In this document: positions 37,923 through 48,487 of the stretch, one piece after another
Layout of the letters: every line of letters begins with the position of its first letter
Position numbering within the stretch: the first letter of the stretch is position 1
NCBI GenBank assembly: GCA_000027065.2
Contig: FN543093.2
Coordinates: 2,794,074-2,858,073 of the forward strand
DNA: 64,000 bases
Source: Cronobacter turicensis z3032
GTDB lineage: Bacteria > Pseudomonadota > Gammaproteobacteria > Enterobacterales > Enterobacteriaceae
Reading direction: 5' to 3'
Translations under genes and position numbers: made by a program
The notes under the pieces: generated by a model
Seen by the model: only the letters and a program-made list of their open reading frames with translations
What the model was told of the DNA's origin: nothing
Databases searched by the model: none

Positions 37923-38527
37923 CAGAACAACAGCGGGCCCAACTGGACTGGGCAAAAACCGACGGGCTGCTGCCGGTCGTGGTGCAGCATGCGGTTTCCG
38001 GCGAGGTGCTGATGCTGGGGTATATGAATCAGGACGCGCTGCGTGAAACCGAGCAGAGCGGTAAGGTCACTTTTTTCTCGCGCACCAAAGGGCGTCTGTG
38101 GACCAAAGGCGAGACGTCGGGTCACTTTCTCAATGTGGTGAGCATTACGCCGGACTGCGATAACGATACGCTGCTGGTGCTGGTTAACCCGATTGGCCCG
38201 ACGTGTCATCTTGGCACTTCCAGCTGCTTTGGCGAGGCGCATCACCAGTGGCACTTCCTTTATCAGCTCGAAGCGCTGCTGGCGTCACGTAAAACCGCGT
38301 CGCCGGAGAGTTCTTACACCGCGAAGCTGTACGCCAGCGGCACCAAGCGTATCGCGCAAAAAGTGGGGGAAGAAGGTGTTGAGACAGCGCTGGCTGCCAC
38401 CGTTCATGACCGCGACGAGCTGGTGAACGAAGCTTCTGATCTGGTGTATCACCTGCTGGTGCTGCTTCAGGATCAGGAACTCGATTTAAGCGCGGTGATT
38501 GAAAACCTGCGCGCAAGACACAAATAA
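37916..38527 (+). CDS. hisI: Bifunctional phosphoribosyl-AMP cyclohydrolase / phosphoribosyl-ATP pyrophosphatase
   Basis: This 203-residue fusion (HisIE) has an N-terminal cyclohydrolase (about 1-115), with the zinc-binding region PDCDNDT and [12 protein letters not shown], and a C-terminal pyrophosphatase helical domain with [13 protein letters not shown]. It catalyses steps 2 and 3 of histidine synthesis. The start is GTG at 37916, as shown by the conserved [36 protein letters not shown]. It is the last gene of the operon, with a terminator 20 bases later. Confidence 0.96.
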
Positions 38528-38546
38528 CCTTGCGTGAAACACCATT

Positions 38547-38576
38547 AAAAAAGGCCGCGCGATGCGGCCTTTTTTC
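38547..38576. terminator. Bidirectional terminator between hisI and wzz
   Basis: AAGGCCGC-GCGAT-GCGGCCTT hairpin with A and T runs on both sides, between convergent hisI and wzz. Confidence 0.92.
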
Positions 38577-38587
38577 TGTGTGGCAGA

Positions 38588-39580
38588 TTAACGCAGCTGG
38601 CGGGCGGTGTGCTCGCGGATCGCGTTGCGGCACAGCACAATCGCCGAGCCAATCAACCCGCCCAGCAGTACGGCGAGGACCAGAACCAGCGCGCGTTTCG
38701 GACTGTCGCGACGCAGCGGCTCGGTCGGCTTCATCACATAGCGATACGCATGCAGTGACGCTTCGTCGATTTTAAGCTTCGAGATATCCAGCATGTTCTG
38801 TTTCGTCAGGTAGTAGGCATCCGTAAAGACCAGCGGACGCGTTGACTCGTTTTTGATCATTGACGAGAGCGCCTCGCTGCCTAACAGGAACAGCGTATCC
38901 TGTGTGATTTCCTGCGCCTGCGGCATCTGCGGCGAGGTGACATTCGATTCCTGCGCGAATTTCAGCGCTTCGGCGATCTGCTTGATACGCAAATCTTTCT
39001 GCTCCTGCGCTACTTTCTCCTGCGTGGAGAGCGACTCCTGCAACTCTTTTGCACGAGCCGTCACGTTATCGGTGATGTCTTTGTTTAACTCTTTCGCGAT
39101 CTGCTCATCGACCTGCTGAATGTATTCCGCCAGCTTTTTCTGGGCCGCCTGCGCGGATGCCCCCTGATAAGTCACTTTCAGCGGTAGCGGCTGGCCTTTC
39201 ACTGCCATATCGATGGTCAGCTGTTCCGGCTCTTGCTGGTTTTGCAGCGTTTCAGACAGTGCGGAAAACGCAGAGCTGAAGCGCCCTACCACGCGTTGCT
39301 GCACGTCGGTGACGTTCGGCGCGTTGGTGCCATACAGGATATTCATCGCGTTGTTGTAGCTGGCAATCTGACCGGCATCCGGCATCGTTACGATAGCGGT
39401 CGACGTCCATTTTTCTTTGGCGACGAAAAGATAAAGCACGGCCAGAATAATCATCACAATAATGGTCGCAACGATGGTGACTTTGCCCCTCCAGAGTTGC
39501 ATCAGAAGGTCAATAAGATCGATTTGCTCCGGGTTCCCATTGCTGTGCGGTAAAGCGCCACCCTGAAATTCTTTGCTCAT
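38588..39580 (-). CDS. wzzB: O-antigen chain length determinant Wzz (WzzB)
   Basis: This 330-residue polysaccharide copolymerase has two membrane segments, one near the N-terminus (KVTIVATIIVMIILAVLYLFVA, about 33-54) and one at the C-terminus (ALVLVLAVLLGGLIGSAIVL). Between them is a long coiled-coil-rich periplasmic domain. It sets modal O-antigen length together with Wzy. The ATG at 39580 follows AAGGA; an ATG 18 bases earlier is less likely. Its place next to hisI is the usual one. Confidence 0.93.
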   Translation of the reverse strand: MSKEFQGGALPHSNGNPEQIDLIDLLMQLWRGKVTIVATIIVMIILAVLYLFVAKEKWTSTAIVTMPDAGQIASYNNAMNILYGTNAPNVTDVQQRVVGRFSSAFSALSETLQNQQEPEQLTIDMAVKGQPLPLKVTYQGASAQAAQKKLAEYIQQVDEQIAKELNKDITDNVTARAKELQESLSTQEKVAQEQKDLRIKQIAEALKFAQESNVTSPQMPQAQEITQDTLFLLGSEALSSMIKNESTRPLVFTDAYYLTKQNMLDISKLKIDEASLHAYRYVMKPTEPLRRDSPKRALVLVLAVLLGGLIGSAIVLCRNAIREHTARQLR

Positions 39581-39757
39581 AGAATCCTTGTTTCTCATCT
39601 AATTATTATGTTGAAGCCACACCAGCCATGAGTGTAGATGCAAGCCATAATGATTGCATAGCGAAGCGCAAAAGAGAGCTGGGAAAATACTGAAAAGCAA
39701 CGCGCTTACTGGCTACATTTAAGGCTGTTGGCAGCTCCTGGTGCTATCATCAGACGT

Positions 39758-39785
39758 AAAAAAAGCCCGGCGAAACCGGGCTTGT
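39758..39785 (-). terminator. Terminator of gnd
   Basis: AAGCCCGG-CGAAA-CCGGGCTT hairpin with A7 on the plus strand, which gives a T tract for the minus-strand gnd transcript. Confidence 0.88.
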
Positions 39786-39803
39786 CTTCTGAATACGTAA
39801 AGG

Positions 39804-41210
39804 TTATTCCATCCACTCGGTGTGGAAGACGCCTTCTTTGTCAGTGCGCTTATAGGTATGCGCACCGAAGTAGTCGCGCTGCGCCTGAATCAGGTTCGCC
39901 GGCAGTACCGCAGAACGGTAGCTGTCGTAGTACGCGACAGCAGCGGAGAAGGTCGGCGTCGGGATACCGTTCTGAACGGCATACGCCACGACATCACGCA
40001 GTGCCTGCTGGTAATCATCAGCCGCTTTCTTAAAGTACGGCGCCAGCAGCAGGTTAGCGATGGACGGGTTCTCAGCGTAAGCGTCAGTGATTTTCTGCAG
40101 GAACTGGGCGCGGATAATGCAGCCCGCACGGAAAATCTTCGCGATTTCACCGTAGTTCAGATCCCAGTTGTACTCTTCGGACGCAGCACGCAGCTGAGAG
40201 AAGCCCTGCGCGTAAGAAACGATTTTACCGAGGTACAGCGCGCGGCGGACTTTCTCGATGAATTCGCCTTTATCGCCTGCGAACGGTTTCGCTTGCGGGC
40301 CGCTCAGCACTTTGGATGCTGCGACACGCTGCTCTTTCAGGGAGGAGATGTAACGCGCGAATACCGATTCAGTAATAAGAGACAGCGGTTCGCCGAGATC
40401 CAGCGAGCTCTGGCTGGTCCATTTACCGGTACCTTTGTTCGCCGCTTCATCCAGAATCACGTCAACGAGGTATTTACCGTCTTCGTCTTTTTTGGTGAAG
40501 ATGTCTTTAGTGATATCGATCAGGTAGCTGCTCAGCTCGCCTTCGTTCCACTCAGCAAAGGTTTTCGCCAGATCGTCGTTAGACAGGTTCAGACCATGCT
40601 TCAGCAGAGAGTACGCTTCAGCGATCAACTGCATATCGCCGTATTCAATGCCGTTATGCACCATTTTCACGTAGTGACCTGCGCCATCCGCACCGATATA
40701 GGTCACGCACGGTTCGCCTTCCGCAACGGCTGCGATCTCTTTGAGGATCGGCGCAACCAGTTCGTAAGCTTCTTTCTGACCGCCAGGCATGATGGACGGG
40801 CCTTTCAGGGCGCCCTCTTCGCCACCGGAGACGCCGGTGCCGATAAAGTTAAAGCCTTCAGCCGACAGTTCGCGGTTACGACGGATAGTGTCCTGGAAGA
40901 ACGTGTTGCCACCATCAATGATGATGTCGCCTTTTTCCAGATACGGCTTCAGGGAGTCGATGGCCGCATCAGTGCCCGCGCCTGCTTTCACCATTAACAG
41001 GATGCGGCGCGGAGTTTCCAGCGACTCGACAAATTCCTGAACGGTATAATAAGGAACCAGTTTTTTGCCTGGATTTTCGGCAATCACTTCTTCGGTTTTG
41101 TCACGAGAACGGTTGAATACGGAGACGGTATAACCGCGGCTTTCAATGTTGAGCGCCAGGTTGCGCCCCATGACTGCCATACCGACGACGCCGATCTGTT
41201 GCTTGGACAT
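39804..41210 (-). CDS. gnd: 6-phosphogluconate dehydrogenase, decarboxylating
   Basis: This 468-residue pentose-phosphate enzyme oxidises 6-phosphogluconate to ribulose 5-phosphate with NADP. The Rossmann motif [33 protein letters not shown] and [19 protein letters not shown] are typical. The ATG at 41210 follows AGGAG. In enterics gnd borders the O-antigen cluster and often travels with it. The gene ugd, often found next to gnd, is absent between gnd and wzz here. Confidence 0.97.
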   Translation of the reverse strand: MSKQQIGVVGMAVMGRNLALNIESRGYTVSVFNRSRDKTEEVIAENPGKKLVPYYTVQEFVESLETPRRILLMVKAGAGTDAAIDSLKPYLEKGDIIIDGGNTFFQDTIRRNRELSAEGFNFIGTGVSGGEEGALKGPSIMPGGQKEAYELVAPILKEIAAVAEGEPCVTYIGADGAGHYVKMVHNGIEYGDMQLIAEAYSLLKHGLNLSNDDLAKTFAEWNEGELSSYLIDITKDIFTKKDEDGKYLVDVILDEAANKGTGKWTSQSSLDLGEPLSLITESVFARYISSLKEQRVAASKVLSGPQAKPFAGDKGEFIEKVRRALYLGKIVSYAQGFSQLRAASEEYNWDLNYGEIAKIFRAGCIIRAQFLQKITDAYAENPSIANLLLAPYFKKAADDYQQALRDVVAYAVQNGIPTPTFSAAVAYYDSYRSAVLPANLIQAQRDYFGAHTYKRTDKEGVFHTEWME

Positions 41211-41321
41211 TACATACTCCTGTCAGGTGTGGTCACCGCGGCGAGTGCGCGGCTTGAAAATGTATTGAAAATGTTAACTCATGATGCACACAAGTAGATA
41301 GCGGAAGATGCGTTTCAGCTC

Positions 41322-41726
41322 TCACCAATGCGGGAAGGCTTTCGCATAAGCGGGATCGAATGGACCTTCCTTAACTTCCATCATTATGGCCTTCTCACTG
41401 ACGCATTCGACGCTATGTATGTCGCCAGGAGAAAGTTCAACGATGCTCACTCCAGTACCTTCACCTGCAAGAAACTGAGTGAGTATTTCACCTTTAATAT
41501 TAAAAAGAGTGACTTGTATCTGGCCCTGTAAGATCGTGAACATTTCCCATTGCTGAGGGAGCTCATGGTAGTGAGGTTCAACATAACTTCCTCTAACCAT
41601 CGCTATCAGCAAGCGCTGGACTTTCTCCTGATGGGAATCATGTAGCAACAAATGCGATCGCAAACGTTCAGAACTTTTTGCTTGTTCAAAAAGTACATCT
41701 AATTGCGAAGTTTCTATCAGGCGCAT
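41322..41726 (-). CDS. wbuC: WbuC family cupin protein
   Basis: This 134-residue small cupin-fold protein has metal-binding histidines in PHYHELPQQWEMF and GDIHSVECVSEKAIMMEVKEGPFDP. The WbuC family is found at the end of L-FucNAc-containing O-antigen clusters (for example E. coli O26), where its precise role is not established. Its start overlaps the end of wbuB by 10 bases, and it is the gnd-proximal gene of the cluster. Confidence 0.85.
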   Translation of the reverse strand: MRLIETSQLDVLFEQAKSSERLRSHLLLHDSHQEKVQRLLIAMVRGSYVEPHYHELPQQWEMFTILQGQIQVTLFNIKGEILTQFLAGEGTGVSIVELSPGDIHSVECVSEKAIMMEVKEGPFDPAYAKAFPHW

Positions 41727-42924
41727 TGCGAAGCCTCCAGACGCATAACAATAGCCTGAGCAGCAGAATGCACTGAAAACTGTTCTTTTAACAATGTATG
41801 CGCTCCTGCTCCCATTTGCTGGCGTAACGTGGCATCCATGAGTAACAACTTAGCCGAGTGATAAAGTTTGTCATCTTCACCATTCACATGGATAAAACCA
41901 GCGTTGTTACCATTGACAATATCAAGCAAATCATTACCAACATTAACACTACCTAATATTGGGAGTGACTCTACCATATACCCTAAGAGTTTCCCTGGGA
42001 AATTATGGGCAGAATGTCTGGCTGAAAGAGAAAACAAACCGACATCCATTTCCGACAAAATAAATTTAAAAGCGTCTTGTTTAACGGAAGGCAAATAAGT
42101 GAAATTATTTAAATCCCACTTCCTTGCCAAATTATTAATTAACTCAACTTCATCGCCTTGTCCGATAAAAAGAAAATGAGCTTGCGGATGAATACTCATC
42201 TTACGTGCAAGCCGCAACAGATTAGACATATCTTGTGCATGCCCAATATTTCCACCATAAAAAAGATAACTTTATCTTCAAGTCCTAGTCTTTGGCGGAG
42301 AGAAGCATAATTTTCCGGTAATGTTACAGGCTCAACTGAAGCCCAGTTCCTTAATACTTCACATGGATAACCTTTATTGAGAGTCCGAAAAAGCTCAAGA
42401 TTCTTTTCAGACATAAGCCCTATTCGATCTGCATGTGCATAAGTTTCTTTTTCGAATAAACGAAAATATTGCGCTATCACAGAGTCGTTTTTTATCATGC
42501 CTGCATCGATGATCCATTGAGGGAACAAATCACGTAAGATGAGATAAGCCGGACACTGGCAGTGAGTCTTAATTTTTTTTACAAGACCTCCCCAAAAAAT
42601 AGAGGGGGAGTAATAAATAATCCCGTCGAAAGTATCGTTTTGCACACGATATTTAATCGAACGCCATGCTCTCCATGAGAGCAACGTTTCATTGACTGCA
42701 CGCAGAATTTTATTCACATCTTTAAGAGCGCCACTTTTAAAACGCCACGTTGTCACACCATCTACAATATCTATTGAAAGCGATTTATTGATAGTTGTAT
42801 CTGGTGTAATTACCGTTACGTCATGTCCGTTCCTTAAAAACTCCTGTGCTAGCTCATGAAACATTTTAGCGCCAACGCGTGTACTATTGGGCAAATAATC
42901 GTCTATGATTAACGCAAGCTTCAT
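41717..42924 (-). pseudogene. wbuB: Glycosyltransferase WbuB (FucNAc transferase), frameshifted
   Basis: The gene is split into an N-terminal frame (42196-42924, 242 residues) and a C-terminal frame (41717-42229, 170 residues). The first reads [29 protein letters not shown] through LEDKVIFF and then turns into nonsense. The second resumes at MSNLLRLARKM and carries the GT4 donor-binding part HNFPGKLLGYMVESLPILG. Adding one base to the homopolymer at 42259-42264 (T6 on the coding strand) joins them into 402 residues or so, the usual WbuB length, with YGGNIGHAQDM at the joint. WbuB is thought to transfer L-FucNAc in O-unit assembly. It is either a real null or phase-variable allele, or a sequencing error. 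Confidence 0.88.
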
Positions 42925-44054
42925 TAATATTCTTTCCAGACCACTCTTTTAACGTAATCAGTATAGGACTGAATAATCCTGACAACTTTGTCGGATACAT
43001 TTGGCATAGAATAATCACTTACCTGTCTTAATAAGCGCTCTTCACCGCGTGGCTGGGCAGATAAGATTTCCAGAGCCTGTAATACACGATTGCATTCCAG
43101 TCCAACCATCATCACCGAGGCTTCTTCGAACCCTTCCGGGCGTTCGTGAGCTTCGCGAATATTTAATGCTGGAAAATTCATAATAGACGACTCTTCCGTA
43201 ATCGTTCCGCTATCAGACAGGACAGCTCTGGAATTTTTTTGCAAATGATTATAGTCGTGAAAACCCAGTGGTTTTAGTAATTGAATATTGGGGTGGAATT
43301 CAATACCTTGCTCGTTAATGCGTTTACGAGTCCGTGGGTGAGTCGATACAATGACCGGCAAATCATATCTTTCAGCGATGGTATTAAGAATGGTGGCTAG
43401 TTTAACCAACTGCTTAGGTGAGTCGACATTTTCTTCACGATGTGCACTGACAACAAAAAAATCTCCCACACGTAAGTTCAGACGAGACAGCACATCAGAG
43501 TTGTCGATTTGTGGCATATAGTAGGAAAGCACTTCAAACATAGGGCTGCCGGTTTTGATGATTCTGTCCGGAGGCAGACCTTCAGCGAGAAGGTACTCAC
43601 GCGCAATATCACTATAGGTCATATTAATATCGGCAGTGTGATCAACAATACGACGATTAGTTTCTTCAGGAACGCGCTGATCGAAACAACGATTACCCGC
43701 TTCCATATGAAAAATTGGGATCTTACGGCGCTTAGCGGGAATGGCAGAAATACATGAATTGGTATCACCCAAAACAAGCATTGCTTCCGGCATTTCTTTT
43801 TCGAGCACCTCATCAACCTTTATGATGACTTGCCCAATTGTTTCCGCCGCATTTTTACCAGCAGCATTTAAAAAATAATCAGGCTTTCGAACCTCAAGGT
43901 CTGTAAAAAAAACTTCGTTTAATTCGTAATCATAGTTTTGACCAGTATGAACAATAATATGTTCGCAGTATTCATCAAGCTTAGACAAAACCCGTGACAA
44001 ACGGATAATCTCAGGGCGGGTCCCAACAATAGATACAATCTTTAATTTTTTCAT
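42924..44054 (-). CDS. fnlC: UDP-L-FucNAc pathway 2-epimerase FnlC (WbjD)
   Basis: The product is a 376-residue non-hydrolysing UDP-GlcNAc 2-epimerase homologue. [13 protein letters not shown] at the N-terminus, [33 protein letters not shown] and [29 protein letters not shown] are typical. In the Fnl/Wbj pathway it converts UDP-L-PneNAc to UDP-L-FucNAc. Start and stop codons overlap those of the neighbours (TAATG), so it is coupled to fnlB and wbuB. Confidence 0.92.
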   Translation of the reverse strand: MKKLKIVSIVGTRPEIIRLSRVLSKLDEYCEHIIVHTGQNYDYELNEVFFTDLEVRKPDYFLNAAGKNAAETIGQVIIKVDEVLEKEMPEAMLVLGDTNSCISAIPAKRRKIPIFHMEAGNRCFDQRVPEETNRRIVDHTADINMTYSDIAREYLLAEGLPPDRIIKTGSPMFEVLSYYMPQIDNSDVLSRLNLRVGDFFVVSAHREENVDSPKQLVKLATILNTIAERYDLPVIVSTHPRTRKRINEQGIEFHPNIQLLKPLGFHDYNHLQKNSRAVLSDSGTITEESSIMNFPALNIREAHERPEGFEEASVMMVGLECNRVLQALEILSAQPRGEERLLRQVSDYSMPNVSDKVVRIIQSYTDYVKRVVWKEY

Positions 44055-45157
44055 TACAAAGGTCTCGCAATAGTATCAGGCTCATCACGGTTGAATATTT
44101 CGTTTGCCCAGAGCATGACTATTAATTCCTCAGTTCCAATATTCGTAATGTCATGGGTCCATCCAGGGACTGTTTCAACGATTTTAAACTCATCTGAAGA
44201 AACATTGAGCTCATATCGCTCACCTGTAATCACATGTTCAAATTTGAAGCATGCCTGACCCCGAATGACCAGGAACTTCTCATTTTTGCTATGATGATAA
44301 TGACCGCCGCGAGTAATACCTGGATGCGCTGTGAAGAATGAGAACTGACCTGCTGAGGAAGTTTTCAACATCTCACAAAAGACGCCGCGGTTGTCCTCAT
44401 AAGACGGTACTGTGTACGAAAATTTATCGACTGGTAAATAACTTAACCACGTTGAGTACAACGCACGAGTGAATCCCAGTCCCACATCCTCAGTGATAAG
44501 AGTAGAACGACTTTCCTTGAAGCGATAGAGTAATTCTGCTACCTCGCCTACCGTTGTGGAATATATTGGCTTAACGGTTTTGTAGCCGCTTCCATCCGTG
44601 TCAGACAAAAGTTTTATTGCGTCAGTGCAAATATCATCAATATAGACTAAATTGACCACTGCTGATGGGTCATTGATTGTAATATCAATATCATTGACTA
44701 TGTTGTGACAGAAGGTAGCCACAAAAGAATTGTAATTCGGTTTACACCATTTACCAAAAACGTTTGGATAACGATAAATAAAGTACGCTGCGCCACTTTC
44801 TGCTGCATAACGTTGAATTTCTTTTTCAGCAACAGCTTTACTCTCTCCATAAGCATTATCAAGTTCTGCCTGGATGGAAGAACTGATCATAATGGGTATA
44901 TTTTTTTTCTGCGCTAACAGAGAATCAACAATCTGCTTAGTCAGATTGCTATTTACCTCTGAAAACTCATCAATATTTTTTGGACGATTGACACCTGCAA
45001 GATGATAAATGAAATCAGCCTCTTGTAAACCAAGTTCTAAGTCGGCCTCAGTCGAAGTACGGTCTATTTTAACAAGGTCATGATACCCTGCTTCCTGCAG
45101 ACGTAAGCACAAATTACGTCCAATAAAACCTTCTGCTCCAGTAATCAGGATTTTCAT
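44054..45157 (-). CDS. fnlB: UDP-L-FucNAc pathway reductase FnlB (WbjC)
   Basis: This 367-residue protein has an N-terminal NAD-dependent epimerase/reductase domain ([38 protein letters not shown]) and a C-terminal cupin-like domain ([21 protein letters not shown]). FnlB epimerises and reduces the 4-keto intermediate made by FnlA. I chose ATG 45157, one base after the fnlA stop codon; ATG 45166 in frame is an alternative that would overlap fnlA. Confidence 0.91.
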   Translation of the reverse strand: MKILITGAEGFIGRNLCLRLQEAGYHDLVKIDRTSTEADLELGLQEADFIYHLAGVNRPKNIDEFSEVNSNLTKQIVDSLLAQKKNIPIMISSSIQAELDNAYGESKAVAEKEIQRYAAESGAAYFIYRYPNVFGKWCKPNYNSFVATFCHNIVNDIDITINDPSAVVNLVYIDDICTDAIKLLSDTDGSGYKTVKPIYSTTVGEVAELLYRFKESRSTLITEDVGLGFTRALYSTWLSYLPVDKFSYTVPSYEDNRGVFCEMLKTSSAGQFSFFTAHPGITRGGHYHHSKNEKFLVIRGQACFKFEHVITGERYELNVSSDEFKIVETVPGWTHDITNIGTEELIVMLWANEIFNRDEPDTIARPL

Positions 45158-45158
45158 A

Positions 45159-46193
45159 TCATGCATCCAGATCGTATTGTTCACCCGCACGCAATGCGCG
45201 TATAAAAGGCAATTTAAGAAGAAGAGCTTTCATCCCTTCAACATCCAGCCGCTCTGTGTTGTGCGAATTATAATCCTCTACGACTGAGATACGGCTATCA
45301 CCTTGCTCAACATATTTCCCATAGTTAAGATCACGTAGATCAGGTGGCACACGATAGTAATCACCCATATCAATTGCCGCAATCATCTCTTCACGGCTCA
45401 GCAACGCTTCATATAGCTTTTCGCCATGGCGAGTTCCTATTACATTGACAGGATGATGCTCGACGTTGAGCAGCTCTTTAAGAGCGATGGCCAATGTTTC
45501 AATCGTAGCGGCTGGCGCTTTTTGAACAAAAATATCGCCATTATTACCATGTTTAAATGCGTAAAGAACCAAATCAACCGCATCTTCGAGAGTCATCATG
45601 AAACGGGTCATGTTCGGATCGGTAATAGTCAGCGCTTTGCCAGCTTTAATAAGATCAACAAACAATGGAATAACAGAACCGCGCGAGGCCATCACGTTAC
45701 CGTAGCGAGTGCCACATATGACGGTTTTGTCGCTATTAACATTACGTGATTTCGCAACCATCACTTTTTCCATCATTGCCTTAGATATGCCCATAGCATT
45801 GATAGGATAAACTGCTTTATCGGTACTTAAGCAAACAACGCGTTTTACTTGGTTGGCGATTGCTGCTTCAAGAACATTTTCTGTTCCGAGAACGTTAGTT
45901 TTAACAGCTTCCAATGGGTGAAATTCACATGAAGGAACTTGTTTTAATGCAGCTGCATGATAGATAAAATCCACTCCGCGTGCAGCACTCAGAATGCTTG
46001 AATAATCCCTGACATCACCAATGTAAAATTTCAACTTTGAATTATTGTATTTTTTCCGCATATCGTCTTGTTTTTTCTCATCTCGGGAAAAAATTCGTAT
46101 TTCTTTAATATCTGTTTCAAGGAAGCGGTTTAACACAGCGTTACCAAAAGAGCCTGTTCCGCCAGTAATGAGTAAAACTTTATCTTTAAACAT
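45159..46193 (-). CDS. fnlA: UDP-GlcNAc 4,6-dehydratase/5-epimerase FnlA (WbjB)
   Basis: This 344-residue extended SDR enzyme of the polysaccharide-biosynthesis (CapD/FlaA1-like) type has Rossmann motif LLITGGTGSFGNAVL and the active-site region CLSTDKAVYPINAMGISKAMMEK. It takes UDP-GlcNAc to 2-acetamido-2,6-dideoxy-hexos-4-ulose, the first step to UDP-L-FucNAc. It is the first of the three fnl genes in order of transcription. Confidence 0.93.
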   Translation of the reverse strand: MFKDKVLLITGGTGSFGNAVLNRFLETDIKEIRIFSRDEKKQDDMRKKYNNSKLKFYIGDVRDYSSILSAARGVDFIYHAAALKQVPSCEFHPLEAVKTNVLGTENVLEAAIANQVKRVVCLSTDKAVYPINAMGISKAMMEKVMVAKSRNVNSDKTVICGTRYGNVMASRGSVIPLFVDLIKAGKALTITDPNMTRFMMTLEDAVDLVLYAFKHGNNGDIFVQKAPAATIETLAIALKELLNVEHHPVNVIGTRHGEKLYEALLSREEMIAAIDMGDYYRVPPDLRDLNYGKYVEQGDSRISVVEDYNSHNTERLDVEGMKALLLKLPFIRALRAGEQYDLDA

Positions 46194-46219
46194 AGTTAAT
46201 ACCTCAAAATCAAAAAAAA

Positions 46220-47329
46220 TTATAGCAAATTGGATTTTATTATATCCATATACTGTAATGCTCTTGCTTTTGCAGAGGGGAATTGTTCATAAATGGTCGA
46301 ACCCATAGATACTTTATGGGCAAGAGCTTCCTTATTTAGAAAGCCATTAATAAGGGTATCCCTGATATTTTTGACGTCATAAGGACAAAAATAAAATGCT
46401 GCATCTTTGCAAACAGTGTGAGCAAATGGAAGATCAGATGTGAAGATAATTTTTTTCATGTACATTGCTTCCAGATAAGATGCACTAAAGCACTCTAATA
46501 AAGTTGGCATGAATAATCCATCACTTGCTTCATACAATGGAGCGCATTGATTAATAGTAATATTACCTATTGTTATGACTTGGTCTCTATACTCTTTTGG
46601 TATTAGCTGCAAAAAATCACTTGAAACTGTTAAAACAAATTTATAATGAGAAGGCAAAATTTTTACTAATTCACTAATGACTTCTAGATTTTTATGCGGA
46701 TAGTTGTGAGAAATAGTCACCAACCATATATCATTGATTTTTTTCTCAGGCAATTTATCTAAAATACTATAGTCATAGCCTTTTGAACTTGTAAATAAAC
46801 CATTCAACGTATTTGAAACAGTATAGACTTTTCCTTTATCAAAGCTAAGAAGCTTCGTTACACGTTGATTAACGTCATCAGTTTCAGTAAATATTAAATC
46901 AGCATTTTTCTTAAAATAGTATGGCTGTAAAAACCTTAAGATACTGGACTTTAATCGAGCTTTGATACCTAATTTTTTGAAAATATGGCTGGTATCATAA
47001 ATCAGCCATGGAAGAGCAAAACCAATAGCATGCTTAATATTTTTGGGAGACCAATAGCTAGGACCAAAGATTGTGAAAACGACAGAGATATCATTCTCTA
47101 TGACGATCTCATCAAGTTGTTTTCTTACTTTGAAATTGAGTAATTTTGATGGTGTAGATTTAATAACAATACAGTTTAATGAAGCATTCTTACTTAATTG
47201 TGAATAAACTACAGGAGAAACAACTGCAATAAAATCAAACGCTGAATCAGAAAGTTCTTCCAGCACAGAAACAGCAACTTGTACCCCGCCACCAACATAC
47301 AGATTACTTGCATTAATTAAAATCTTCAC
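46220..47329 (-). CDS. Glycosyltransferase family 4 protein
   Basis: The product is a 369-residue GT-B glycosyltransferase starting VKILINASNLYVGGGVQVAVSVLEEL. LVTISHNYPHKNLEVISELVKIL and the donor-site stretch PLYEASDGLFMPTLLECFSASYLEAMYMKKIIFTSDLPF support family 4. I chose GTG at 47329, with AAGGAA upstream, as start. The frame stays open upstream to 47749 and there encodes the C-terminal part of Wzy, so as sequenced a 509-residue Wzy-GT fusion could also be made. The TGA overlapping the GTG (GTGA) in the next frame is probably the true wzy stop. Donor and acceptor sugars are unknown. Confidence 0.78.
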   Translation of the reverse strand: MKILINASNLYVGGGVQVAVSVLEELSDSAFDFIAVVSPVVYSQLSKNASLNCIVIKSTPSKLLNFKVRKQLDEIVIENDISVVFTIFGPSYWSPKNIKHAIGFALPWLIYDTSHIFKKLGIKARLKSSILRFLQPYYFKKNADLIFTETDDVNQRVTKLLSFDKGKVYTVSNTLNGLFTSSKGYDYSILDKLPEKKINDIWLVTISHNYPHKNLEVISELVKILPSHYKFVLTVSSDFLQLIPKEYRDQVITIGNITINQCAPLYEASDGLFMPTLLECFSASYLEAMYMKKIIFTSDLPFAHTVCKDAAFYFCPYDVKNIRDTLINGFLNKEALAHKVSMGSTIYEQFPSAKARALQYMDIIKSNLL

Positions 47330-48485
47330 TGCAAAAAATTCCTTATTGCTGAAATAATATTCCACATCCCACTCTCTGTCATTATAAGCGCCTGGATTTA
47401 GAAATTCATATATGTAGTTTTGATAAGGACTATAGAATTTCTCGAAATAATATCCATTCATTATACTGAAATAATTCACAGCAAAATAAATCATGATAAA
47501 ACAAAAGAAGATCAGACGACTTATTCCTTGTTTAAAATTATAAATTAAATAATTTAACGCCACTAAAAAGCAAGGTACGAAATAAACATCTAGCCTTGTG
47601 CTAATAGTACCGAATCTACCAAGATAAACGTCAAGGAATATCATCAAGAAAAGCGATGCATGAATTAAATCATTACTTTTTAGTATTAATAAAAATTGGC
47701 TCATTAGATTTGATGTAATTAAATCTGTAATCAAATAAAAAAACAGCAATCAACTTAAATGTTAAAGAGAATGTTAATACGGTTCCAGCATAATCATCCT
47801 GACTGTACCACTTTATTTTTTCTATGTAACCGCCCGCTGGCAGCATTGAAATTAATTTAATAATGTACTCAATTGGATAAATATTCAGCACAGCAAGAAT
47901 AACACCAACAACTGTCAGCATTTTTAATATATTCACATTTCTATGGTTTGAAAATGGAATAATCGCGAACACAATAATAGCCGACACATGAAATAGAATA
48001 GCTAAGATAGAAAGAGCACAAAATTGAAAAATATTTTTTTGATACAGTTTTTTATATGCTATCAATATAATCGACAAAGCAATTATCTGTCTTAATGCTT
48101 CCGAAACAAATATAAACTGATATAAGAAAAAAATACCGATGCAAAATAGATAATTTTTAGTGTATTCTTTGAAATAACGATGCAGACATATTAAGAGAAA
48201 TGCTGTGATTAGGCCTTGATAAAACCAATATCCTATAAAGAAAGATGACACATAAGAAAGCAGATAATATCCCGGTTCAATAGCTAATGAAGAAGAACTT
48301 CCTTTATAAAGATTAATATAAAATGACCAATCAAGTCCAGTTTGATATCTTAGGCCTACAAAGACTACGATTATCGTAAATAGTATAGTATAAAAAAAAG
48401 CACGTATCTTTGCATCTGTAACAAAGAAAATATCAGCTAATATGACCAGGAATACGAAAGAGATAAATAGATAATATATCACCAC
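47326..48485 (-). pseudogene. wzy: O-antigen polymerase Wzy (EpsG family), frameshifted
   Basis: This multi-span membrane protein joins O-units in the periplasm. The N-terminal frame (47673-48485, 270 residues) shows FVGLRYQTGLDWSFYINLYKG, EPGYYLLSYVSSFF and SEALRQIIALSIILIAYKKLY, typical of EpsG-type polymerases. It stops in an A5 run on the coding strand (47677-47681). The continuation (FLMIFLDVYLGRFGTISTRLDVYFVPCFLVALNYLIY) is in the next frame and runs without stop into the glycosyltransferase. Removing one base at 47677-47681 restores the first junction. A second one-base change in the T6 run (47333-47338) would give a normal stop overlapping the next gene's GTG. Confidence 0.78.
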
Positions 48486-48487
48486 TA

